64,000 nucleotides of DNA from Homarus americanus (lineage: Eukaryota > Arthropoda > Malacostraca > Decapoda > Nephropidae): assembly GCF_018991925.1 (NCBI RefSeq), contig NW_024756494.1, forward strand, positions 1-64,000, written 5' to 3'. The notes below the pieces were generated by a model. That model was not told the DNA's origin and did not search any database. It saw only the letters and a list, made by a program, of their open reading frames with translations. Made by a program: the position numbers and the translations under genes. Of the stretch, positions 55,366 to 64,000 are shown one piece after another (position 1 is the stretch's first letter; each line of letters begins with the position of its first letter).

Positions 55366-56209
55366 GTACATTAGTAACGCATCAACATATGGAACTCGTT
55401 CAGTCACACCTCAGACCGGATATGACCAACAAAACATAAAACGGGGAAAATTCTTCAGATGGTATACTCGGGGTGGTCATATTCTTCATTCGATTGCCAT
55501 GACCCTGCACTAAGGTAATGCAGTCAGGTTAGGTTAGATGAGGGAAAGCAATTCATCAGTTAGAAGGGTGGGGGGGGGGGAGATTCTTCACCCGGCTACT
55601 CTGGGGGAGGAAAATCTTAATATTATCCCATAAACAGCATAATTACTCCGGAGTGTGTTTAATTACATAACCTTTATTACTTAATGTCATCCTGTGTGAA
55701 ATCGCCTTCGTCTTTGGTAAAGGGAAACCATATGACTGCAGTATTGTTGTTAAAATTGTTATTTTCTGAAGATGTATTGATTATGAGTTGGTGTGATAAA
55801 ATGATCAGATTTTAGGGTATACTCCATTTTAATTTCTTGCCATGACCTAATCTAAAGTAAGTTTCAATATTAGTGAAGTCTAACAAAAACTGAGGGGTAA
55901 CACAACTAACCTATCCTAATAACCTAAACTAAGGTAGGTATAGTTCGGCTTTCTTATAACAGTAAATGGTGACATAAATGAAACCAAGCCATTTTTACCA
56001 TACATTAATTAATACCATTAAATTAAAATAATAAATACAAAGGGATTTTGAATAGAAAATTATACCAGTTGCATTTTAAGACACTCAGACAAATTATCAT
56101 TAAAAAATTATTACAAAGACACACACATTACAAACCAGTATTGAACTAGAACAAATTGAACATTAAATTTTGCCTGTGACCATAGCGACAGACAAGTGAT
56201 CGTTGGCCC
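55366..56209. other. No recognisable gene
   Basis: AT-rich sequence with a G-run at about 55570. No repeat family or ORF was recognised. Confidence 0.5.
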
Positions 56210-56332
56210 TTCGTGCCCGGTGGCGAGTCCTCTGGTACAGTTTACCGAGGCGTGAAAGATCTAACGCTCGTGCTTGGCAGGAGTGCAACCGCCGTCCTGC
56301 TAACAGAGTACAGCTACATCGTTTTCTCGATG
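56210..56332 (+). repeat. Conserved flank of the 21-bp minisatellite, copy 2
   Basis: Closely matches 24000-24120 in sequence and in position relative to the array. Confidence 0.85.
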
Positions 56333-57090
56333 GTCGTGGTTGTTATAATCATGGTCGTGGGTGATATACAGTAATCATAGTCATGGGTGTTATAATCATA
56401 GTCGTGGTAGTTATAATCATGGTCGTGGTTGTTATAATCATGGTCGTGGGTGATATACAGTAATCATAGTAATGGGTGTTATAATCATGGTCGTGGTAGT
56501 TATAATCATGGTCGTGGTTGTTATAAGCATGGTCGTGGTTGTTATAATCATGGTCGTGGTTATTATAATCTTAGTCATGGTTGTTATAATCATGGTCGTG
56601 GTTGTTATAATCATGGTCGTGGGTGATATACAGTAATCATAGTCATGGGTGTTATAATCATGGTCGTGGTAGTTATAATCATGGTCGTGGTTGTTATAAT
56701 CATGGTCGTGGTTGTTATAATCATGGTCGTGGTTATAATCATGCTCGTGGTTTATGATCATAATCGTGGTTGTTATAATTATGTCATGGTTGTTATAATC
56801 ATGGTCGTGGTTGTTATAATCATGGTCGTGGTTGTTATAATCATGGTCGTGGTTGTTATAATCATGGTCGTGGTTGTTATAATCATGGTCGTGGTTGTTA
56901 TAATCATGGTCGTGGTTGTTATAATCATGGTCGTGGTTGTTATAATCATGGTAGTCGTTGTTATAATCATGGTCGTGGTTGTTATAATCATAGTCGTGAT
57001 TGATATAATTATGTTCGTGGTTGTTATAATCATGGTCGTGGTTGTTATAATCATGGTGGTGGTTATTATAATCATTGTCATGGTTGTTAT
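56333..57090. repeat. 21-bp minisatellite array 2, left part
   Basis: Units GGTTGTTATAATCATGGTCGT, with a higher-order block at the left in which GGGTGATATACAGTAATCATA recurs three times. The array is cut at 57090 by an LTR element; its other part is at 61731-62010. Confidence 0.95.
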
Positions 57091-58172
57091 TGTAGTGATG
57101 GGTTGTCAGTCCACAGCTTACATCTCAGAAACGGTCCAGACTTGACCCGACATTAGGGGGGTCAAGTGTAGGGTAACTCTCGCGGCTGCCCAAGGGTTAT
57201 AAATCAGCCAGGCTCCCCTCCCATGTCACACGGCCCCAACAAACATGTAAGAAGGCACCTGCCGACTCTCTCCCAATATACACAATAACCTACACAGCAG
57301 AAGAAGTCCAGACCTGACCTCACATTAGTCAGGTCAAATGTAACCCTCGAGCCCAAGTCAAGGGGCCACAAATCAACCAGGGCCTCTCATGTCACACGGC
57401 CCCATCTGAAGATTTCTCCAGAATATACAACTTATAGTCTCTGAAAAAGTCCAGACCTGACCCTACATTAGCGAGGGCAAATGTAAGAAGTCCCTTCGCC
57501 GCCCCCCCGATCAGCTCAACCTGACGGCTTGCCTCCCAATATATAGGACGTCCTAGTCCTCCCTCTGCCCAGAGAGAGAGAGAGAGAGAGAGAGTGTGTC
57601 TTGTAACAAGGAAGGGCCAGCTACGACGTCCCCAGTCCTGCTCAAGAGAAGTCAGGGGCCGGAGGCAAGCTGCCTCCGGTCGCCTCCAGTCGGGAGCGAG
57701 TTGCCCTCGACACACCGGTGCCCAGCTAAGCAGTCTCCCATAGAGACAACCCAGGACCACCTGCTAGGCCTCCCCTAGGTCACGTGAGTTTTTGTCAGAG
57801 CTTTCCATGGGATGAGTTACTTACGTGGGAGGTGTATTCATTTCATGTTCATGTCCGAGAATCAGAGTGTCTAGTAACGTAATATGATGTCCTAGTAACG
57901 TAAATATAATGTCCTAATAACTTCAATAGAAGGTGTTATTAATGTGTCCATGTCATGTTCGTAATTAATAAAGAGTTGTAACGAAGCGGTGTTTGAGAAG
58001 TCGCCCTTAAGACGTAATAGATGTGTATTGACGTATAAGATAAGCTAAGTGTAAGTCCAGTTCAAATAACTATCACGGCCACGCTACCAAAATCTTCCTC
58101 TCTTTTATACTCTTATACTATCAATATTCTACCTATATGTAATCTTCTTCTTGTGAGATTTGTCTCATTATA
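57091..58172 (+). repeat. 5' LTR of the LARD-like element
   Basis: Contains three similar phrases GTCCAGACYTGACC (57139, 57309, 57450 region), CACGGCCCC phrases, a (GA)n run at 57571-57594 and AATAAAGAGTTGTAA near 57967 as a possible polyadenylation signal. Close match to 60658-61730. Confidence 0.9.
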
Positions 58173-60657
58173 TTGGTGGCAGCTTACTATAACGTTAACT
58201 CACGCCCTCCTCGTCTCATTATATTGGTAACAGTGTGCTTAACGTAAACCCATGCCCTCCCTGATTTAGCCATAACACCTGACTCGTTGTTTGAGTATTG
58301 TTCGAAAGTGCGTGATAAGGAGTTCCTGCATAGTAGCGTGAAAAGTGTCCTAGTGTGTCACCGTTACAGCTCAAGTAAATGTCTCTCGTCGTGGTATGCG
58401 CGAATTTTTTCTAGAAATATGTTCAGTGCTTAACTTGATTTCTCAGTGTCCCCCGCGATCTGTGACATTCTCAGTAGCCCAAGTGCAGTTTGATTGTTGG
58501 TCAGTGTTGAACGTAGAAATTGTGTTTCAGTGATGAAAGCGGTGTCTGTACTAACTGTTATAACTTAACATGTCTTTTAACCTACATCCTCCTCCCTGTC
58601 CTAATCCTCACCTCACCCTCCTTACCCTTCCTCCCATCCCTGCCCCGCCGTTCCGTGCCCCGCCCCGCAAAGCCCCGGCCTGGCCTGATCAACCACGCCT
58701 CGGCTCCTCCCCACTACACTTAACTCCGCCTCACCCGCCCTGCCTCACCTGCTCCGCCTCACCTGCTCCGCCTCCACCCGCCCCGCCTCCACCCGCCTCG
58801 CACCATCCAGTGTGACCACCAATCCCCATATGTTTTGTCCCGTGAGTTATGCTTCGAAATCGGTGGTTAGTGTTACTTAATATTGCGATAATTACAGAGC
58901 TTCACTCAGTGTGTTTTTATGCTAGTATGATTTGTAATGTACTCTTTGACGCGTAGTGATAAATAATATTCAATGTAGTGAGCAGAGCTTCACTCCCCGA
59001 CCCAGCCTAATGAGAATATTGTCGTGACGGAAACCATAGTTGCCAAACATTGACGTAACGTATAAAGTAAAAAAAAATTTTTCTTTACGGATACACTTCC
59101 AACTAATCCATCATCCCTTTCGGATTGTTTCTGTCAAATGTCACACACAGTACCGCCCCATGGCTAGCCGGAATCCGACCACAGCACATATAAGAAGAGA
59201 AGAAGCAGCGTGAGGAATGCAGCGTGATGAATGCAGCACCACACCCGCCACACACCACCCCACTTCTTTCAAGTCCTCCCTGGTCTAGGATTAAGAAGAT
59301 TTAATATTTTTCTACTCTAGGAAATTAAGGAGTGTGGAATGCAGCGCCACACAACGAACCCTGGTGAGCCCAGCCAGGGAGGGATTCACCACTGTGGAAG
59401 GTGTAAGACAGGACGGTCTTTGGTCTCGCCGACACTCACGTACGGAGGGCGAGCCCTGGTCCGCGGAACCTGCCTTACAGTCATCTAAGGAGACGACAGC
59501 CCAAGCAGTGGACCGGCTTTCATCCCGGCCGGAGGGGGCCGACGGCAGATGAACAGAAAATCGTCTGGAATATGTTGAAAGTGATGATGTTGCAGAGAAG
59601 AAGTACAGATGGAGCAGAAAAATTCATCTGGAATATGAGGGAAAACGAAGAGGTATAAAGAAACACAGATGAACAGAAAAATCGTCTGGAATATGAAAAT
59701 GAAGATGTATAAAGAAAAGCAGATGAACAGAAAAATTCATCTGGAATATGAAAATGCTCTAAACGTAGAGGAAGAGCACATGAACAGAAAAATCATCTGG
59801 AATATTATAGAAACCAGGAGGAAGTGTGAAGAAGTCAGATGTTGTGACACGACCTACAAAGTGTGGTATTGAAGAAAGAAAAACGTGCTATGTGACGAAA
59901 CAAGGCAGAAGACGTCCTGTGCTGACATCAGAAGAAAGTCGACGATGAAAAGGTGGATCATCAGAAGGACCAATCGACTACCGCTGTTGTGCTACCGGCA
60001 TTCCCTATTTTCAGATACCAGCTGGATGGAGGACTTGAGCCATGCTGGACCCAACAAATGTACTGATGTTGTTGATGTTGTTGATTTACATTAAAAAGAT
60101 ATAACACCCTAACATGTGAAGTAGGAGTATTTTGTATTTTGTATTTAATTCTCTGATTTTTGTTATCATGTACTACAAAGAATGTTTTTTTTTTAAAAGA
60201 TTAGTCACTTTTTCTATGAGTTCATTTGATCAATGTTTTGTATTACCAAATGCAATGTTGTAGACATATTACTGAGTGGGACGAATTCTTATTTTGACAC
60301 GGCCTGGTTAGGCAATGTAACACCTGTTTTTGTTTGTAGAATGTGATTTGCAAGTTTGCCTCGGACACTATGCTAGATATGAAGGATCTTTAGATCACTC
60401 TATGTTCACTTACTGTGTATGTATTTTATTTTTTTTTCTCCTGTCATAGAAGCTTTAATCTTGGCGGGAGGTATAGTAAGCTTTGTCAGATCAAACTATG
60501 CCAGTAGAAAAACATACATCTCTAGTGTTATAATTTGTAAAATGTAAGGATGCATTATCGCCTCAGGGACTATATTAGATACTGCACATGATGTTGCTGT
60601 CTACTTAAAATGTGTCATCAGTTCTCTGAGCATGAAAGCTTTGGTCTTGGCGGGAGG
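58173..60657 (+). other. Internal region of the LARD-like element
   Basis: No retroviral-type domain in any frame. The start holds a duplicated PBS-like phrase (CTCATTATATTGGTGGCAGC at 58165 and CTCATTATATTGGTAACAGT at 58216). A Pro-rich C/T stretch (58590-58815) gives open frames without known domains. At 59560-59815 a tandem motif is present. Near the 3' end a block of about 195 bp that includes the polypurine tract is duplicated (about 60340-60471 and 60533-60657). Confidence 0.7.
59560..59815 (+). repeat. Tandem GATGAACAGAAAAATCRTCT motif in the LARD interior
   Basis: About six imperfect copies of GATGAACAGAAAAATCGTCT followed by GGAATATG and a variable spacer of 15-50 bp. Part of it is open as MNRKIVWNMKMK-like repeats at 59669-59872. 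Confidence 0.85.
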
Positions 60658-61730
60658 TGTAGTGATGGGTTGTCAGACCACAGCTTACATCTCAGAAACA
60701 GTCCAGACTTGACCCGACATTAGGGGGGTCAAGTGTAGGGTAACTCTCGCGGCTGCCCAAGGGTTATAAATCAGCCAGGCTCCCCTCCCATGTCACACGG
60801 CCCCAACAAACATGTAAGAAGGCACCTGCCGACTCTCTCCCAATATACACAATAACCTACACAGCAGAAGTCCAGACCTGACCTCACATTAGCCAGGTCA
60901 AATGTAACCCTGGAGCCCAAGTCAAGGGGCCACAAATCAACCAGGGCCTCTCATATCACACGGCCCCATCTGAAGATTTCTCCAGAATATACAACTTATA
61001 GTCTCTGAAAAAGTCCAGACCTGACCCTACATTAGCGAGGGCAAATGTAAGGAGACCCTTCGCCGCCCCCCCCCGATCAGCTCAACCTGACGGCTCGCCT
61101 CCCAATATATAGGACGTCCTAGTCCTCCCTCCCCAGAGAGAGACAGAGAGAGAGTGTGTCTTGTAACCAAGAAGGGCCAGCAACCACCCCAGTCCTGCTC
61201 GAGAGAAGTCAGGGGCCGGAGGCAAGCCGCCTCCGGTCGCCTCCGGTCGGGAGCGAGTTGCCCTCGACACACCGGTGCCCAGCTAAGCAGTCTCCCATAG
61301 AGACAACCCAGGACCACCTGCTAGGCCTCCCCTAGGTCACGTGAGTTTTTGTCAGAGCTTTCCATGGGATGAGTTACTTACGTGGGAGGTGTATTAATTT
61401 CATGTTCATGTCCGAGAATCAGAGTGTCTAGTAACGTAATATGATGTCCTAGTAACGTAAATATAATGTCCTAGTAACTTCAATAGAAGGTGTTATTAAT
61501 GTGTCCATGTCATGTTCGTAATTAATAAAGAGTTGTAACAAAAGCGGTGTTTGAGAAGTCGTCCTTAAGACGTAATAGATGTGTATTGACGTATAAGATA
61601 AGCTAAGTGTAAGTCCAGTTCAAATAACTATCACGGCCACGCTACCAAAGTCTTCCTCTCTTTTATACTCTTATACTATCAATATTCTACCTATATGTAA
61701 TCTCCTTCTTGTGAGATTTGTCTCATTATA
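60658..61730 (+). repeat. 3' LTR of the LARD-like element
   Basis: Partner of 57091-58172, with a few substitutions and small indels (for example a shorter GA run near 61135). Confidence 0.9.
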
Positions 61731-62010
61731 TTATAATCATGGTCGTGGTTGTTATAATCATGGGCGTGGTTGTTATAATCATGGTCGTGGTTGTCATAAT
61801 CATGGTCGTGGTTATGATCATAGTTGTAGTTGTTTTAATCATTGTTGTGGTTGTTATAATCATGGTCGTGGTTGTTATAATCATGGTCGTAGTTGTTATG
61901 ATCATGGGCGTGGTTGTTATAATCATGGTCGTGGTTGTTATAATCATGGTCGTGGTTGTTATAATCATGGTCCTGGTTGTTATAATCATGGTCGTGATTG
62001 TTACAATAAG
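61731..62010. repeat. 21-bp minisatellite array 2, right part
   Basis: Continuation of the array cut at 57090, starting with the duplicated TTAT in register with the 21-bp unit. Confidence 0.95.
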
Positions 62011-62328
62011 GGTCGTACCTGAGACTAACACAGGTAGAATAAACCCCACACCTTATCTTTAATCTCAATAAACCCAGATTAACCTCACCTAATCAACAGA
62101 ATTAGAGACCATTAGGATTGTACCACCAATACGGATACATTTCACACTGGATTAATAACAAAACATTTAATCATATTTCCAATAGCTAATGGCTTAAGGA
62201 TATCTTATCAAGTTGTGAGTCTTACATGTCTATATAATTATGTTTTATTCTTACAAATATTTATAGTTCGTTGTGTATTGCATTGTGTTGTACAGTATTG
62301 TATGGTATTGTACTGTATTGTATCCCGC
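62011..62328. other. No recognisable gene
   Basis: Short unassigned sequence with a TATTGTAC/TGTATTG-rich stretch at 62270-62325. Confidence 0.5.
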
Positions 62329-62585
62329 TGACAGCGTACAGCGAATGAGGGTGCGGCAAGTCCATAGACTTGCCTGATTAATTAGGGTGCGTTTTCCATC
62401 GTAAATAAAATGGTTTATTAATGGCTTCCTAAAGAAACCGACGACATGGGATCAGGTTTGTTCCACTCTACGAATTTTTTGCGATTTTTCCACCAAGTTT
62501 GATGAAAAACGATTGTGCCGTTTCGGCGGCAGAGACAGACAAACAGACAGATAGTCATACATTCGGATAGCGCTATAGTATATTA
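62329..62585. repeat. Interspersed repeat R1, copy 2
   Basis: Matches 29290-29562. Here the tract before the end is CAGACAGACAAACAGACAGA. Confidence 0.75.
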
Positions 62586-63149
62586 GATATACTGTAAATA
62601 TCCTGAAGGTTTGTTTATTAGCACCAGTTTATTTCCCAAATTAGCCGTCGACTCTAAGTGGCGTGACGAACCATTGTTCTCGTCATTATAATTAAATACA
62701 GTACATCCTCTTCGCCACCTGTCACCTTACTCGCCTTGGTTTTTACCGGACCTATTCAGTCGAAATTTGATAACATCGGCATTAAGCAGAATCTTGGTGT
62801 TTGCGTTGTTTTAGCTTACCACCTATCTAGTGTCCCCCTCTGGCCTGCCGTTCATGTTTAGGACACTAGAATTAGTATTAGTTCAGCATCACCAGATAGC
62901 TGCTGGTAGAACTCTAATTGAATTTATTACTGAACAGATTGCTAGCTTGGCAGATACTTAGAAATTTTAGCTAACAGACTTGACTTTTTCTTGTCTATAC
63001 ATAATACAGTATAGATACGTTATTAAAGTACATGACTTAACACAGCACAGTGCACATAATTTAATATAACGCAGTATATACAGTATAACTCAAGGTAGTC
63101 TAGTCACATAATGTAAGGTAGTACATTATGTATGATTTGACATTGTACT

Positions 63150-63190
<41 letters not shown>

Positions 63191-63689
63191 CAACGTGTAT
63201 TTTTCAGCCAAATGCTTTCAGTAAAGAGAAAGTGTAAACACCATTGCGATTATTCAACTCATTGATGTTGGACTTAGTGACTCTAGGGTTTAGGATGATC
63301 CAGGATGTTATAGGGCGGGGTTTCCCAAACTATTTTCACCGTAATCCCAACTACTGCTGTCATCTGTCCAGTATACTGTATATCTATGTAAATAAAAGTT
63401 ATAACGCTGTAGTGTCTAATTTTATAGCAATTAATCGATACAAGACAAGTCAATACATGTCGACTGTACTATATATGATCATTTGATTATTTTTTGTATT
63501 AGGGAATGTGTGTGTATGGCTGAAGAACACAGTAAAATTTTCCAAGTTGAAGTTTGAAATATTGTTACGGTGATTCTACATACCAGTGAAGACAGAGCTT
63601 CCTCACGGGAGAGATGTATCTTATTAAACCGAAGGAACAAAAGAGCCTTAATTGACAACGTAACGCCCCCTTGTCATGAAGTACTTGAA
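62586..63689. other. No recognisable gene; (GA)n at 63152-63189
   Basis: Only a pure GA run and weak repeats such as TATACAGTATAAC. No domain in the 80-codon frame at 63244-63486. Confidence 0.5.
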
Positions 63690-63840
63690 CTCTTTTTTTT
63701 AGAAACTCTGAGAGACTATTTCCTGTTACATCATGTCAAACATCCGACTCGCTTTAGAGGGGAACAAACACACAAACTGCAAGACCTCATCATAACTAAT
63801 GATGAGGGTATGGTGGCCAAGTGGCGACAATCAATATGTG
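63690..63840 (+). pseudogene. LINE endonuclease relic
   Basis: Reads FLETLRDYFLLHHVKHPTRF then RGEQTHKLQDLIITNDEGMV. This corresponds to the late endonuclease block of CR1/L2-type LINEs (DxFLxQxVxxPTRxxxxxxxLDLIxTN). The aspartate of LDLI is preserved as QDLI. It is isolated in a longer frame (63570-63920) whose ends do not resemble a LINE. Confidence 0.65.
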
Positions 63841-64000
63841 ATTTTTGTCATTCAGATTTAACTTTTACTTGGTTCATGATAAATGCAGCACCAGGGTTCA
63901 AATATTACAATGGCGATTAGAACAGAATGAGGGAGTAGATAAGGGGTGAGAACTGAAATGACTCACTGATAAACAAGACCCCAAATGCTATCCTGATATG
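63841..64000. other. Window end, nothing recognised
   Basis: Short unassigned sequence after the LINE relic. Confidence 0.4.

Larger units (their letters stand above)
57091..61730 (+). mobile_element. Non-autonomous LTR element (LARD-like)
   Basis: Two direct repeats of 1082 and 1073 bp (57091-58172 and 60658-61730) enclose 2.49 kb without gag or pol. The LTRs start TGTAGTGATGGG and end GTCTCATTATA, a TG...TA form rather than TG...CA. TGGTGGCAGC follows the 5' LTR as a PBS candidate and GGCGGGAGG precedes the 3' LTR as a polypurine tract. A 4-bp duplication TTAT (57087-57090 and 61731-61734) flanks it inside the 21-bp minisatellite. A diverged solo LTR of the same family is at 34966-35720. 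A partner element would have to supply the enzymes. Confidence 0.88.

Noticed and set aside
58520..58815. Pro-rich frames in the LARD interior
   Set aside because: Produced by a C-rich tract (CCTCACCTGCTCCGCC repeats); no gag-like or other domain.

Overview
The window looks like a piece of a large, repeat-rich arthropod nuclear genome, most likely a decapod crustacean (crayfish, lobster, shrimp or crab). I infer this from the mix of 5'-truncated CR1-type LINEs with octamer (TTCTTATG) tails, Penelope-like elements (PLEs), Ty3/gypsy elements, very long (AT)n, (CA)n and TG-rich arrays, and one multi-exon animal gene with canonical GT-AG introns. No species-level marker is visible. No rRNA, tRNA, CRISPR, operon or bacterial signal was seen.

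The only clear host gene is on the minus strand: an SLC22-family (organic cation/anion transporter-like, major facilitator) gene. Six coding exons join in perfect phase: 38055-37821 (start), 37405-37270, 36866-36680, 34484-34381, 29885-29731 and 16479-16311. Together they encode about 328 residues: the cytosolic N-terminus, TM1, a large glycosylated extracellular loop, and the helices that follow. The first two introns are about 0.4 kb, but the later ones grow to 2.2, 4.5 and 13.3 kb because mobile elements fill them. The 3' half of the gene was not found and probably lies below position 1.

Almost everything else is mobile or tandem-repeat DNA. From left to right:
- 1.2-5.7 kb: two CR1 pieces in opposite orientation around a TG/AAGGTTAAC satellite.
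- 7.27-9.91 kb: an internally deleted gypsy element with two 618-bp LTRs.
- 9.9-14.9 kb: (AT)n arrays joined to PLE ends, a 5'-inverted PLE and a CR1 fragment.
- 16.6-18.9 kb: a near-complete PLE with reverse transcriptase and GIY-YIG endonuclease.
- 19.0-23.0 kb: a full-length CR1 LINE with both ORFs open (esterase-type ORF1; endonuclease plus reverse transcriptase ORF2).
- 24.1-25.75 kb: a 21-bp minisatellite.
- 26.49-29.05 kb: a Tc1/mariner-type element with 0.5-kb inverted ends and TA flanks.
- 30-34 kb: CR1 and other LINE fragments.
- 34.97-35.72 kb: a solo LTR.
- 39.4-43.2 kb: PLE and CR1 chimeras.
- 43.6-47.7 kb: a tandem duplication of about 2 kb in which each copy gained its own CR1 insertion.
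- 49.1-54.8 kb: a gypsy gag-pol element inserted into a CR1 tail, with two stop codons and two lost catalytic aspartates.
- 57.1-61.7 kb: a non-autonomous LTR element (LARD-like) that split a second 21-bp minisatellite array.
- 62-64 kb: short repeats and a LINE endonuclease relic.

The most interesting signals are hammerhead-ribozyme-like cores at many PLE ends, the repeated junction of PLE ends with (AT)n arrays, the complete CR1 with an ORF2 frame that overlaps ORF1 and has no AUG before its endonuclease domain, and the LARD family with non-canonical TG...TA LTR termini and 4-bp target duplications.
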